Source of the DNA: Salinicola halophilus
GTDB taxonomy: Bacteria > Pseudomonadota > Gammaproteobacteria > Pseudomonadales > Halomonadaceae
Direction of reading: 5' to 3'
Assembly (NCBI RefSeq): GCF_003206155.1
Contig: NZ_PZJV01000001.1
Location: 282,990-346,989, forward strand
Length of the DNA: 64,000 nucleotides
Numbering within the stretch: position 1 is the first letter of the stretch; the number at the start of each line of letters is the position of its first letter. The translations under genes and the position numbers were made by a program. This document shows positions 40,776 through 50,410 of the stretch, in pieces. The notes beneath the pieces were generated by a model. The model was not told the DNA's origin, searched no databases, and saw only the letters and a program-made list of their open reading frames with translations.

Positions 40776-42375
40776 CCGCACCCGCGAGGTGAAGCGCGGC
40801 GACCGTTTCTTGCGTCTCTACCGCGAGGGCCGTCTCACTGACCGCGCAGACCTGATCCATGCGCTGTCACTCAAGTGGTTCCGGCTCAACGCGCTGTACA
40901 AGATCAAGGACAAGAATGGCCGCGTGCGTCGGTTTCGGCCCAACCTTGCGCAGCGCGAGCGCTTCATCAACGCCCACTACTGGGATCTGATCCTCAAGGC
41001 TCGACAGCTCGGCTTCACCACATTCGAGATGATCGACGCGCTCGATGACTGCCTGTTCAGCGCCAACTACTCGGCGGGCTGCATCGCTCACAAGCTCGAT
41101 GACGCCAAGGACATCTTCCACAACAAGATCCGCTTCGCGTACGACAACATAGACGAGCAATGGCTCGCCGCGTTCAAGCTGATCGGCCTCAAGCTGCCGC
41201 GCCCGGTGAACGATAAGGGCGAGTCGATGCGCTTCGACAACGGCTCAAGCATCAAGGTCTCGACGTCGTACCGCGGCGGCACGCTCCAGCGCCTTCACGT
41301 CTCGGAGTTCGGCAAGATCTGCCGGAAATACCCCGACAAGGCCAAGGAGATCGTCACCGGCGCGTTCGAGGCCGTGGGTGTCGGCAACAAGATCACGATC
41401 GAGAGCACGGCAGAAGGGCGCGAGGGCTACTTCTTTGACTACTCCCAAGCCGCGCAGCACCTCCAGCAGATGGGCAAGTCGCCCACCGAGCTCGACTTCC
41501 AGTTTCACTTCTTCCCGTGGTGGCAAGACCCGGCGTACCGGCTCAATCCCGAGGGAGTCGTCATCCCGCAGTGGATTCGCGAGTACTTCGAGCAGCTCGA
41601 GCTGAAGCACGGCATCAAGACCGACGCGGGGCAACAGGCGTGGTACGCGAAGAAGGCCGAGACCCTGCAGGACGACATGAAGCGCGAGTACCCGTCGCGC
41701 CCAGAAGAGGCGTTCGAGCAGTCAGCCGATGGCGCTTACTACCTGCAGCAAATGCTCTTCCTGCGCAAGAACGGCCGAATCACGACGAAGGTGCAGCACA
41801 ACCCGGCGCTGCCGGTATTCACGGGCTGGGACTTGGGCATGAACGATCAGATGGCTATCTGGTTCGCCCAGGTTGTCGGCCGCGAGATCCATCTCATCGA
41901 CTACCTCGAGGATTCCGGCGAGGGCATCGAGTACTACGCCGACCTGCTCAACAAGAAGCCATACCGCTACGGCGGGCACTTCGGCCCGCACGACCTGGCG
42001 GTGAAGGAGATCGGCACCGGCAAGTCGCGCGTCGACGTCGCCAAGGGGTACGGCATCAACTTCACCGTCATTCCGCGCATCACGACGATGGCCGAAGGGC
42101 GCCAGGCCGTCCGTGCGTTCCTGCCCCAGTGCTGGATCGCCGAGGAGTCATGCTCGACTGGGGTCGATTGCCTCGACAATTACCGACGCGAGTGGGACGA
42201 AAAGATGGGCGTCTATAAGGACAAACCCCGGCACGACTGGGCGTCTCACGGCGCCAAGGCGTTCGAGACGCTCGCAAGGTCCGACATTTTCGAGCGAGCC
42301 GGGCTCGGTGGTGCCTTTAACGCCCCGAGCAGTAACCAACAATCCGCGCGGCAGCGCTGGGGAGCACATACGTGA
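40768..42375 (+). CDS. Terminase large subunit
   Basis: ATPase-nuclease packaging motor (535 residues). The ATPase half has an ARQLGFTTF region in place of the Walker A and LHVSEFGKI as Walker B; the nuclease half begins FTGWDLGMNDQMAIWF with the first metal-binding Asp. The class suits headful-packaging podoviruses. It follows the small subunit and precedes the portal, with overlaps at both ends. Confidence 0.92.
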   Translation: MSDRTREVKRGDRFLRLYREGRLTDRADLIHALSLKWFRLNALYKIKDKNGRVRRFRPNLAQRERFINAHYWDLILKARQLGFTTFEMIDALDDCLFSANYSAGCIAHKLDDAKDIFHNKIRFAYDNIDEQWLAAFKLIGLKLPRPVNDKGESMRFDNGSSIKVSTSYRGGTLQRLHVSEFGKICRKYPDKAKEIVTGAFEAVGVGNKITIESTAEGREGYFFDYSQAAQHLQQMGKSPTELDFQFHFFPWWQDPAYRLNPEGVVIPQWIREYFEQLELKHGIKTDAGQQAWYAKKAETLQDDMKREYPSRPEEAFEQSADGAYYLQQMLFLRKNGRITTKVQHNPALPVFTGWDLGMNDQMAIWFAQVVGREIHLIDYLEDSGEGIEYYADLLNKKPYRYGGHFGPHDLAVKEIGTGKSRVDVAKGYGINFTVIPRITTMAEGRQAVRAFLPQCWIAEESCSTGVDCLDNYRREWDEKMGVYKDKPRHDWASHGAKAFETLARSDIFERAGLGGAFNAPSSNQQSARQRWGAHT

Positions 42376-42779
42376 GCGAAGACATTCAGATCGTCGGCCG
42401 CATTCAGACCGACTCCATCGACCGCGACAAACAGGAAGCCGCGCGTGTCGCTCAGTACGTCGCCCCCGAGCTTGCGCCGATCGCCGTTGCCCATCCCGAC
42501 GTCCGCCAAGACGTTGGCAACGTGCAGGTCGACTTCGGCTATTCGCATTGGGGCGCGACGAAGCATGAGCCCCTTTGCCGGCTGTCATGGCGGATGCCCG
42601 GCAACTTCGGCGCGGAGATCAACATCAAGCTTCACGAGTTCCGCGCCGCCCCCGCGGGCTACGTCAACGATCTCCTGAAGCACCTGGGGCCGATGTATCG
42701 CAACGCCCAGAAGCTGCGCGTGAAGAAACAGAACGCCACCGACGCGATCCACCGCGCGCTGGAGGCCCAGCATGGCTGA
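42372..42779 (+). CDS. Conserved phage protein between terminase and portal
   Basis: A 135-residue protein, overlapping the terminase stop and the portal start. It is compact, with a C-terminal basic helix (MYRNAQKLRVKKQNATDAIH). Its position suggests a packaging or head accessory part; the sequence gives no more. Confidence 0.5.
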   Translation: MSEDIQIVGRIQTDSIDRDKQEAARVAQYVAPELAPIAVAHPDVRQDVGNVQVDFGYSHWGATKHEPLCRLSWRMPGNFGAEINIKLHEFRAAPAGYVNDLLKHLGPMYRNAQKLRVKKQNATDAIHRALEAQHG

Positions 42780-45078
42780 GCGGCAATCGCTGGGCTTTCT
42801 CCAGTTTCGCTCGAGCACTGACATGCTCGCCGATGAGCAGGAGGCCGCTCGCCAGCAACAGGAGGAGGCGCAGCGGCGCCGCGACCTGGTCGAGCAATCA
42901 CTCGCCGGCCACATCAACAAGTGCTGGGAGAACGCCAAGACCTCAAAGGCTGAGGTGGAGCGCCGGATGCTTGACTGTCTGCGCCGCCGGAAAGGCGAGT
43001 ATGACCAGGCCAAGCTCGCGGCGATTCGCAACGAGGGCGGCTCCGACATCTACATGATGCTGACCGCCACGAAGATTCGCGCCGCTGCCGCTTGGATTCG
43101 CGACATCCTGATGCCGGCGCACGAACGTCCGTGGGGGCTCGATCCCACCCCCGTCGCCGACATTCCCCAGCCTTACGTCCAGCAGCTCCAACAGCGCGTC
43201 CAGCAGCAGATCCAGCAGGTAGTCGCCAACGGCCAGCAGGTCGACCCGCAGCAAGCGGAAGCGATGCTGGATAGCGCGAAAGAGGATCTACGCGCCGAGG
43301 TGCAAAAGCGCGCCCGCAAGGCTGCCGATCGCCACGAGGATCTCATCGACGATCAGCTCACCGAGGGCGGCTGGCTGGAAGGCATCGAGGCGTTCATCGA
43401 TGACTTCGTGACCTACCCGGGCGCCGTGTTCAAAGGTCCGATGATGCGTCGCGTGCCGACGTTGGCATGGGGTGAGGGCTGGACGCCGATCAAGACGACC
43501 GAGATCCGCCCCGAGTTCGAACGCGTGTCGCCGTTCGATCTCTACCCGTCGCCGGACAGCGTGAACTGCGACGACGGCGCGTATCTGATCGAGCGCATCC
43601 GCTATACACGCGCCCATCTCAATCAGTTGCGCGGTGTGCCGGGTTACAGCGAGGACGCGCTCGAGGCGGTGCTCAAGGATTACGGACAGGGCGGGCTGCG
43701 CGATTGGCTATGGACCGATGGCGAACGCCAGACGCTCGAGGGGCGTGGACACGAGTGGCTGAGCGGTAGCGAAACCATCGACGGCATCCAGTACTGGGGC
43801 AGCGCCCAAGGGCTCTCACTGCTCCAGTGGGGCATGGACCCGGAGGCGATCGACGATCCGCTCGCCGAGTACGAGATCGAGGCCATTCTGATCGGCCAGC
43901 ACGTCGTGCGCTGCGTCATCAACCGCGACCCGCTCGGCACGCGACCCTATCACAAGGCCAGCTATCAGCCGGTGCCTGGCTCGTTCTGGGGGCAAGCCAT
44001 CGCCGAGCTGATGGCCGATATTCAGGACACGTGCAACGCCACGGCGCGCAGCCTCATCAACAACCTCGCCATCTCATCCGGGCCGCAGGTCGACGTGAAC
44101 ACCGACCGCATCCAGCCCGGCGAAGACATCACATCGTTTCATCCGTGGAAGATCTGGAAGACGACGAACTCGTTCACGAACAACGACCCGGCGGTGCGCT
44201 TCTTCGCCCCGCCAAGCAACGCCGCCGAGCTGATGGGCGTCTACGAGAAATTCGAGACCAAGGCCGACGATGCGACGAACATCCCGCGCTACACGTACGG
44301 CAACGAGAAGGTGGGCGGCGCCGGCAACACGGCGAGCGGCCTGTCGATGCTGATGGAGTCGGCGAACAAGGGCATCAAAGACGCCGTGCGGCACATCGAC
44401 CGCGGCGTGATTCGGCGCGTCATTGGCGGGCTCTGGCTGTTCAACATGCAGTACAGCGACGACCAGAGCATCAAAGGCGACTGCAAGGCCGTACCGCGCG
44501 GCTCAAGCGCCATGCTCCAGCGCGAACAGACGCAGGCCATGCGCCAGCAGTTCCTCGGTATGACGGCGAACGAGACCGACATGGGCATTATCGGCGTGCC
44601 CGGCCGGGCCAAGCTGCTTCGGGCGCTCTCGCAGCAGCTCGACATGCCGGACCTGGTACCGGACGACCGGGAGATCGAGGCTCGCATGGCTCAGCAGCAG
44701 AAGGCACAGCAGGCTGCCCAGCAGGCCGAGCAACAGAGCATGCAGGTCGAAGCGCAGGAGAAGCAGGCCGACGCGGCGAAAGCCAAGGCCGAGGCCGAGC
44801 AGACCCAGGCAGAAACCCAGCACGATCAGGCGATGGCGCCGCTCGAGCAGCGCAAGCTCCTCGCCGAGATCCTCAAGCTCGTGAGAGAGGCCAATGGAAA
44901 TCAGCAAGCAGGAATGGAAAGCCCTGGCTCGGCTCAGCCAGAGCGACGAGGGCAAGGTGCTGATCAAGCTGCTCAACCAGTCCCGGGAACAGGCCCGGGA
45001 CGCACTGGAGCAAGTCCAGCAGCCCCAACAAGCCGGTCAGCAGCAGGGGCGGGCATCAGCAGCCCGCGAATGGCTTGA
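42772..45078 (+). CDS. Portal protein
   Basis: Dodecameric vertex channel for DNA. The open frame codes 768 residues; the conserved podovirus portal core extends from WIRDILMPAHERPWGLDP through the SFWGQAIAELMADIQDTCNA region and GAGNTASGLSMLM to about residue 640, then a Gln/Ala-rich helical barrel. From about 44,890 on, codon third positions in this frame lose their G/C bias and the product becomes Pro/Gly/Ala-rich, while another frame becomes biased. The last 60 residues are therefore probably not original. Confidence 0.9.
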   Translation: MAERQSLGFLQFRSSTDMLADEQEAARQQQEEAQRRRDLVEQSLAGHINKCWENAKTSKAEVERRMLDCLRRRKGEYDQAKLAAIRNEGGSDIYMMLTATKIRAAAAWIRDILMPAHERPWGLDPTPVADIPQPYVQQLQQRVQQQIQQVVANGQQVDPQQAEAMLDSAKEDLRAEVQKRARKAADRHEDLIDDQLTEGGWLEGIEAFIDDFVTYPGAVFKGPMMRRVPTLAWGEGWTPIKTTEIRPEFERVSPFDLYPSPDSVNCDDGAYLIERIRYTRAHLNQLRGVPGYSEDALEAVLKDYGQGGLRDWLWTDGERQTLEGRGHEWLSGSETIDGIQYWGSAQGLSLLQWGMDPEAIDDPLAEYEIEAILIGQHVVRCVINRDPLGTRPYHKASYQPVPGSFWGQAIAELMADIQDTCNATARSLINNLAISSGPQVDVNTDRIQPGEDITSFHPWKIWKTTNSFTNNDPAVRFFAPPSNAAELMGVYEKFETKADDATNIPRYTYGNEKVGGAGNTASGLSMLMESANKGIKDAVRHIDRGVIRRVIGGLWLFNMQYSDDQSIKGDCKAVPRGSSAMLQREQTQAMRQQFLGMTANETDMGIIGVPGRAKLLRALSQQLDMPDLVPDDREIEARMAQQQKAQQAAQQAEQQSMQVEAQEKQADAAKAKAEAEQTQAETQHDQAMAPLEQRKLLAEILKLVREANGNQQAGMESPGSAQPERRGQGADQAAQPVPGTGPGRTGASPAAPTSRSAAGAGISSPRMA

Positions 45079-45115
45079 TATTCTTGAGCGGTCGCCCGAG
45101 CAGGCTCGGGACTGA
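44894..45115 (+). CDS. Small gene overlapping the portal 3' end
   Basis: A 73-residue helical protein (MEISKQEWKALARLSQSDEG... ending EWLDILERSPEQARD) in another frame than the portal. Its codons keep the strong G/C third position of the phage, which the portal frame loses over the same 185 bp, and AGAGG precedes the ATG. It is likely a genuine head/portal accessory gene. Confidence 0.72.
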   Translation: MEISKQEWKALARLSQSDEGKVLIKLLNQSREQARDALEQVQQPQQAGQQQGRASAAREWLDILERSPEQARD

Positions 45116-45269
45116 TCGCGGGCGCCGGCATGAGATCGCCGGCCCCACGCCAGAGTCGTTTCACCGAGGCGATTCCGGCGTGGGCAGCTCGACCGCGCAG
45201 GCCATCGTGGCCGAACACTGACCCCAAACGTGAACTCCGGCGATGCCGGCTCACTTGAAGGAACCGAGA
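45116..45269. other. Spacer between portal and scaffold genes
   Basis: About 150 bp without a gene. It contains a possible long hairpin (CCCACGCC near 45,149 with GGCGTGGG near 45,182) that may be a partial terminator controlling scaffold and capsid levels. Confidence 0.35.
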
Positions 45270-46244
45270 ATGCCTCTACCCCAACACGTCCAGGAACGAG
45301 CCGATGCCGCCAACCGGCACTTCGAACAGCTCGTGAACCCCGAGGAAGCCGGCGACCAGGCCAGCGCCGACGCCACGGCTCGCGAACAACTGACGAATGA
45401 CGAGAACGGCCAGCAGTCCACGGACGATACGCCGAACGCAGACCAGCGACAGGCGGAACACCAGCCCCAGCAAGAGACCGAGCAGGGCGCCGAGTATTGG
45501 CGTCACCGCTTCAACGTCAGCGAGGGCCGGCTCCGTAGTGCGACCGAAGAGAATCGGACGCTGAAAGAGACGCTACGACAGCGCGACGAGCGTATCGCCG
45601 AACTCGAGCGGTCCGGCAGCCAGTCACAGGGCAATCTAACGCCCGGAGAAGTGACCAAGCTGGATGCGCTCAAGGACGAATACGGCTCCGACTTGATCGA
45701 AGCAGTGACCTCGCTCATCGAGCAGAAGCTGCCCAAGGCCGCCCCCAGCGACGAACGCGTAGAGCAGATTGAGCAGCGCCTCCAGCGAGAAGACCAAGAG
45801 CGCAATGACGATCGCGAAGCCGCGTTCTGGGAGCGGCTCAAGCAGCGGGTGCCGAAGGTAGCCGAGATCAACGCCGATCAAGCGTTTCTGCAGTGGCTCG
45901 GTGGTGTCGACCGGCTCTCTGGCATGACGCGCCAGCAGTTGCTGAACGATGCCCACCAACAGCTCGACGCGGACCGGGTAGCGGGCATCTTCGAAGCGTA
46001 CTCCAACAGCGCGCAAGCCCCGTCCTCGAACGGTGCGGCGACTGCGAAGCGGGAAATTCCCGAAGACCAGGTACAGCCTCGCCAGACCCGCAGCACGCAG
46101 ACACCGTCCGCTGAAAAAATCTGGACCCGTGACGAGATCACGAAGTTCTATCGCGATCGGCAGCAGGGCCAATATTCGAAGGAAGAGGGCGAGCGCGTCG
46201 AAGCCGACATCTTCGCCGCACAGCAGCAAGGCCGCGTTCGGTAA
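45270..46244 (+). CDS. Scaffolding-type protein
   Basis: A 324-residue highly charged helical protein directly before the capsid gene. A disordered acidic N-terminus is followed by coiled coils (RSATEENRTLKETLRQRDER and DERVEQIEQRLQREDQERND) and a basic C-terminal helix-turn (KIWTRDEITKFYRDRQQGQY), the part that would bind capsid subunits. The ATG at 45270 follows AAGGA. The scaffold role is inferred from composition and position. Confidence 0.78.
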   Translation: MPLPQHVQERADAANRHFEQLVNPEEAGDQASADATAREQLTNDENGQQSTDDTPNADQRQAEHQPQQETEQGAEYWRHRFNVSEGRLRSATEENRTLKETLRQRDERIAELERSGSQSQGNLTPGEVTKLDALKDEYGSDLIEAVTSLIEQKLPKAAPSDERVEQIEQRLQREDQERNDDREAAFWERLKQRVPKVAEINADQAFLQWLGGVDRLSGMTRQQLLNDAHQQLDADRVAGIFEAYSNSAQAPSSNGAATAKREIPEDQVQPRQTRSTQTPSAEKIWTRDEITKFYRDRQQGQYSKEEGERVEADIFAAQQQGRVR

Positions 46245-46295
46245 GCACCCAGCGCGGTAGTCACGCCGTGACGGCGTCACTCAAGGAAATCGACA

Positions 46296-47237
46296 ATGGC
46301 AGGTCCGACTCGCGCCGCGGCGCACCCTGACTACAGCTCCGGCTCCAGCGCCGGGTTCATCCCCGAAATCTGGTCGGGCAAGATGATCGAAAAGCTGTAC
46401 GAACGTACGTGTTATGGCGAGATCGCCAACACCGACTATGAGGGCGAGATTCGCCAGAAAGGCGATACCGTCCAGATCCGCACCACGCCCGGCATCACCA
46501 TCCGCGACTACCAGGTCGGCGGTGGCCTCACCTACGAGAAGCCGACCAGTGACAAGGTCGAGCTGCAGATCGATCAGGCCAAGTATTTCGCGTTCGAGGT
46601 CAACGACATCGACGCCTACCAGTCCGATCTCAAGCTGATGGAAGGCTGGTCGGACGACGCTGGCCAGCAGATGAAGATCGAGATCGATACGGCTCTGCTC
46701 GGCAAGCACTACGCCGATGTTGCGCCGGAGAATGCTGGCAACGGCGCAGGCGTCAAGTCGGGCGCCTATGAGCTTGGCGAGCCCGGTGCGCCGGTCATGA
46801 TCGACCGCGGCAACATCCTGGACGCGCTTGTCGATTGCGGCTCCGTGCTGGACGAGCAGAACGTCCCGGAGGAGAACCGCTATCTGATCCTGCCGGCCTG
46901 GATGAACGGCATGCTCAAGAAGTCCGACCTGCGCGATGCGTCGGTCATGGGCGATTCCACCTCGGCGTTTCGTAACGGCAAGGTCGGCATGCTCGACCGC
47001 TTCACCGTCTACATCTCCAACAACCTGTCGATCGTCAATGACGAAGGCGTGGGCAAGAAGGCGACCAACGTCTTCTTCGGCCACAAGAAGGGACTGACGT
47101 TCGCCTCCCAGATGACGAAGATGGAGGACCTCCCGAATCCGACCGACTTCGGCAAGCTCGTTCGCGGGCTGAACGTCTTCGGCTCCAAGGTCATCGATCC
47201 GGACGCCGTCGGCCACCTCTACGCCGCCCGTGGCTAA
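46296..47237 (+). CDS. Major capsid protein
   Basis: HK97-fold coat subunit of 313 residues. The start (PDYSSGSSAGFIPEIWSGKM), then KGDTVQIRTTPGITIRDY and the long spine-helix region with DDAGQQMKIEIDTALLG, match coat proteins of small podoviruses. It is the most conserved structural gene here, and a UUCG hairpin follows that may terminate or stabilise its message. Confidence 0.88.
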   Translation: MAGPTRAAAHPDYSSGSSAGFIPEIWSGKMIEKLYERTCYGEIANTDYEGEIRQKGDTVQIRTTPGITIRDYQVGGGLTYEKPTSDKVELQIDQAKYFAFEVNDIDAYQSDLKLMEGWSDDAGQQMKIEIDTALLGKHYADVAPENAGNGAGVKSGAYELGEPGAPVMIDRGNILDALVDCGSVLDEQNVPEENRYLILPAWMNGMLKKSDLRDASVMGDSTSAFRNGKVGMLDRFTVYISNNLSIVNDEGVGKKATNVFFGHKKGLTFASQMTKMEDLPNPTDFGKLVRGLNVFGSKVIDPDAVGHLYAARG

Positions 47238-47243
47238 GTGAGC

Positions 47244-47270
47244 GAGGGGCGCTTCGGCGCCTCTCTCTTG
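47244..47270 (+). terminator. UUCG-loop hairpin after the capsid gene
   Basis: GAGGGGCGC (47244-47252) and GCGCCTCTC (47257-47265) pair with one wobble around a TTCG loop, followed by TCTTGC. It may reduce read-through into the tail genes or stabilise the capsid mRNA. Confidence 0.65.
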
Positions 47271-47292
47271 CACCCATTCAGGAGCAGAGATC

Positions 47293-47820
47293 ATGACCCA
47301 ACTGAATCGTGAGCAACTGATCGAGATGCTCGAGGCCGCGGCGTCGAAAGACGAACTCGAAGCGCTCGGGCAAAAGCACCTCGAAACGGATGTCGACAAA
47401 CGCCGCGGGCTCGAGAGTATCCGCGCAGATCTCATCGAAGCCGCTGAAGAGCTGCCGGAAAGCGAGGGCGACGACGAGCGGGATAGCGATGCCGGCGATA
47501 CCGAAACACATCCTGACGGCCAGGTCGACGGCGCGAACATCGATGCCAGCGTCGTGGACACGCTCAAAGCCGCGACGCCTGAACCCCAGAGCCAGACAGC
47601 CAACGACGCGGGCGATGCCGTGGAAAGAATGCTTGCCACTGGCGGTCCGGTCCCCGAGCACGTGCCCGCCACAGCGGAGCTTTCGCGCAAGCCGAAGATC
47701 GACCCGGCCACCAACGGCGCGGAGAAGCCCGGCAATCGCACGCTGGTGAACATGCAGAACGGGCGCCGCCTCGTCTGGACCGCGGCGCTGGCCCAACTGC
47801 CGCACATGCGCGAGGAGTAA
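47293..47820 (+). CDS. Head-region acidic protein
   Basis: A 175-residue acidic protein; the N-terminal helix (REQLIEMLEAAASKDELEAL) is followed by an acidic, disordered centre and a C-terminal beta segment (TLVNMQNGRRLVWTAALAQL). It lies between capsid and connector genes and could be a decoration or head-completion protein. No specific family recognised. Confidence 0.55.
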   Translation: MTQLNREQLIEMLEAAASKDELEALGQKHLETDVDKRRGLESIRADLIEAAEELPESEGDDERDSDAGDTETHPDGQVDGANIDASVVDTLKAATPEPQSQTANDAGDAVERMLATGGPVPEHVPATAELSRKPKIDPATNGAEKPGNRTLVNMQNGRRLVWTAALAQLPHMREE

Positions 47821-47823
47821 CGG

Positions 47824-48525
47824 ATGGCCGTCACGACTGTCGGCGTTGTCATCAACAACGCCAAGCTGGTGCTGCAAGAGGTCACTGCCGCCGGTACGCG
47901 CTGGACGAACGAAGAGCTGATCGGCTGGCTCAATGAAGGCTACCAGGCCATCACGCAGATCAAGCCCGACGCTGCCAGCGTGAACGCGCCTCATAAGCTC
48001 GTCGCCGGTACGCGGCAGGAGATCCCGTCCGATGGCCTGCGCCTGATCGATGTCGTGCGCAATACCGCTGCTGACAGCGCCATGATGGGCATTCTGGTGA
48101 CGACGCGGCGCGCGCTCGATACGACGCGACGTAGCTGGCACTCGGACGAGAAGAGCATCGATGTCGAACAGTATGTATTCGACGACCAGGACCCGACGCG
48201 CTTCTACGTCTATCCGCCGGCGGCAGAGGGCGCCGAGGTCGAGATCATCTACTCGTCGGTGCCGGCGCCGCATGACGTGAGCAAGGGGCTCAACGGGCTC
48301 AGGGACGATCCGATCAAGCTGAACGACAGCTACGGCCCGTGCCTGACCGACTACATCCTGTATCGCGCCTACAGCAAGGATGCGGAGCACGCGGCGAACC
48401 TGAGCCGCGCGCAGATGCACCTGCAGTCCGTTGCGACCGCGCTGGGCCAGAAGATCGAGGTGGATCGTTCGATCTCGCCGAACGCGGCCGACGGCTCGTC
48501 TAACCCGCAGCGGACGCGGCAATGA
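47824..48525 (+). CDS. Head-tail connector / adaptor protein
   Basis: A 233-residue protein with the layout of podovirus gp4-like or DUF6682-like adaptors: TRWTNEELIGWLNEGYQAIT near residue 25, a central beta sandwich (RFYVYPPAAEGAEVEIIYSS) and C-terminal helices (YGPCLTDYILYRAYSKDAEH). It probably joins the portal to the tail. It overlaps the following gene by 4 bp. Confidence 0.72.
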   Translation: MAVTTVGVVINNAKLVLQEVTAAGTRWTNEELIGWLNEGYQAITQIKPDAASVNAPHKLVAGTRQEIPSDGLRLIDVVRNTAADSAMMGILVTTRRALDTTRRSWHSDEKSIDVEQYVFDDQDPTRFYVYPPAAEGAEVEIIYSSVPAPHDVSKGLNGLRDDPIKLNDSYGPCLTDYILYRAYSKDAEHAANLSRAQMHLQSVATALGQKIEVDRSISPNAADGSSNPQRTRQ

Positions 48526-49067
48526 CGATCGCCGATCTCGTCGACGACATCGTGCTCGACGTGCCGGAAGCGCCGCTCATGACCATTCGTGAAGCGGCGC
48601 GCTGGGCGCAGCGCGAGTTCTGCGACGGCACCAACGCCTGGCGCGATGACGCCAAGGTGGTGGTGACCGGCAGAACGGGCGAGCTGGCTGCCAAGGCTGG
48701 TGCCGAGCCGGTGCGAGTTCTGGCCGTGCGGGACGGGGGCGCAACGCTGCGCGCCGGACGCGACTACCGGCAGGGCGATGCGCTGTCGGTGACATTCGGT
48801 CGCGATCCCGACGCGCCTATCGCCACTGTCGCGCTTCGCCCCGCTCGAGGCCACGACATGCCGCCGCAGCTTCTCGCGCATTGGCGCGAGGCGCTGATCG
48901 CCGGCGCGAAGTACCGGCTGCTACGCATGCCGCAGCCGTGGCGCGAGATGGAGCTCGCCGAGCAGCAGCGGCGACGCTTCGCCGCGCTGATCGCCGACGC
49001 GCTGAAAACCACCTCACTCGGCGCTGAGCGTGGCACCGCCCGCGTTCGGCCGCCGCGCTTCATCTAA
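48522..49067 (+). CDS. Tail-completion-type protein
   Basis: A 181-residue protein coupled to the adaptor gene. An N-terminal helix pair (LMTIREAARWAQREFCDGTN), a beta-rich middle and a C-terminal helix bundle rich in Arg are visible. Position and coupling suggest a second adaptor or tail-completion subunit. Confidence 0.5.
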   Translation: MTIADLVDDIVLDVPEAPLMTIREAARWAQREFCDGTNAWRDDAKVVVTGRTGELAAKAGAEPVRVLAVRDGGATLRAGRDYRQGDALSVTFGRDPDAPIATVALRPARGHDMPPQLLAHWREALIAGAKYRLLRMPQPWREMELAEQQRRRFAALIADALKTTSLGAERGTARVRPPRFI

Positions 49068-49076
49068 GGATCGATC

Positions 49077-50027
49077 ATGGCTGATTCAGACGCCACGCTG
49101 GCGCTCCAAGAGCGCGTCGACGAGCTGCTCACCGAAGTGCTGATGCTGCGCGACGCGTCGCTGGCGTTCACCAACATCCACCCGAATACCAGTGAAGGGC
49201 TGTCGAACACTGCCGACGGGAAGTACTTTACTGTTCCTGGGAGCGATGATGCCTTTTTGCGCTTGTATAGACGCGAAGGGGGCAAGGCGACGCATCTTGC
49301 TGACTATCCTACCAGCGCGGCGCTGCGGGCCGTAGTGGATGGGCTGGGGACTGCAGCTTCCCGAAACGTGGGCACCAGTGAAGGAGAACTGCTTGAGCGC
49401 GGCGCGTTCGGCGTCGGAGCCAACCGCGGGCTGTTTGTCAACTCTCTCGCCGATATTGATGGTAGCGGAATCTATGCGCTTTCTGGCCAGCTTTCCGACG
49501 CTACGGTTCCGTACGCTGGTCGCTACAGCAGCATGCTCACAGGAAAGCGATACGGCAGCAAAAACTCCATCACTTTCGGCTCTGGGATAATGCTCCTTTT
49601 ATGCGATGGGTATCCGGCGAGAGAAGTGCTCACAGGAGCTAACATCGTAGGAAGTATCGGAGAAGGATCGGCGGCGGTTATCGAACGAGGCCGAAATAGT
49701 AATGGCAATTACACGAAGTTCTCCGACGGAACCATGCACTGTTGGACTACTGACCATGTTCTGGCTCGGCAAAACTTCGTACGGTATGGCGCAGACTGGA
49801 CATTCCCGGCGGCTTTCAGCGAAGCACCTGCTACTCGTATGTCTTTAACCATGATCGGCGCCGCGTTTGATGATGCTGCGACAAGAGAAAATATTTCAAC
49901 AACTGCGACATCGTTGACGTCCAACAACAAGACCTATTGCGAGCTCTACACCTTGAAAGACTATCGAATTCCAGAAGGCTCATCGATTCGCCAAGTCATT
50001 GCTCAAGCCACTGGCTATTGGAAGTAG
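49077..50027 (+). CDS. Tail fibre or receptor-binding protein
   Basis: A 316-residue fibre protein. An N-terminal coiled coil (LALQERVDELLTEVLMLRDA) could attach to the tail; the middle is beta-rich with many Gly/Ser, and the C-terminal part has GNYTKFSDGTMHCW, a motif seen at tips of many phage fibres. Base composition over 49,200-50,000 is less G+C-rich than in surrounding genes, as expected of an exchanged host-range module. Confidence 0.8.
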   Translation: MADSDATLALQERVDELLTEVLMLRDASLAFTNIHPNTSEGLSNTADGKYFTVPGSDDAFLRLYRREGGKATHLADYPTSAALRAVVDGLGTAASRNVGTSEGELLERGAFGVGANRGLFVNSLADIDGSGIYALSGQLSDATVPYAGRYSSMLTGKRYGSKNSITFGSGIMLLLCDGYPAREVLTGANIVGSIGEGSAAVIERGRNSNGNYTKFSDGTMHCWTTDHVLARQNFVRYGADWTFPAAFSEAPATRMSLTMIGAAFDDAATRENISTTATSLTSNNKTYCELYTLKDYRIPEGSSIRQVIAQATGYWK

Positions 50028-50035
50028 AGAGCGTT

Positions 50036-50410
50036 ATGAAAATCAGAATAATCCCCCAAAGGAGCGATTTAGGTGTTAAGTATTCTGCAACGGAGGACGT
50101 ACTTACCGTAGAAGTCGGTGATCGTGTTGATACGTTCGATTTCACTGATGCCCCCGACGGTACGTTCGACGAGTTCACCAGCGAGACGCTGCCGGTCTGC
50201 CCGATCCTGCGCGCCCGCAAAGACGGCGATGCGCTGACCGTGTGGGCGCTCGGCTGGTACGGCCCGGCACCTGAGCGAGACCACCAGCAGACGCCGGTGA
50301 GGGACGACGAGGGCGAGATCGTCGACTTCATCCCCGAGCCGCTCGAGCAATTCCAGGCCCGGCTGGATGAGTGGCAGGCACTGACACAGGAACGCGAGGT
50401 GACGCTCTGA
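50036..50410 (+). CDS. Fibre-associated small protein
   Basis: A 124-residue acidic protein following the fibre gene: an N-terminal beta unit (KIRIIPQRSDLGVKYSATED) and an acidic C-terminus. Its place after a fibre gene fits a fibre chaperone or cap. The gene overlaps the next by 1 bp. Confidence 0.5.
   Translation: MKIRIIPQRSDLGVKYSATEDVLTVEVGDRVDTFDFTDAPDGTFDEFTSETLPVCPILRARKDGDALTVWALGWYGPAPERDHQQTPVRDDEGEIVDFIPEPLEQFQARLDEWQALTQEREVTL

Noticed and set aside
46281-47933. 550-residue leftward frame over the capsid gene
   Set aside because: Complement of a strongly biased high-GC gene; the protein is low-complexity and matches no phage gene layout.
47278-48522. 414-residue leftward frame over the head-connector genes
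   Set aside because: Shadow of the adaptor gene; Arg/Asp/Val-rich composition and no start signal.
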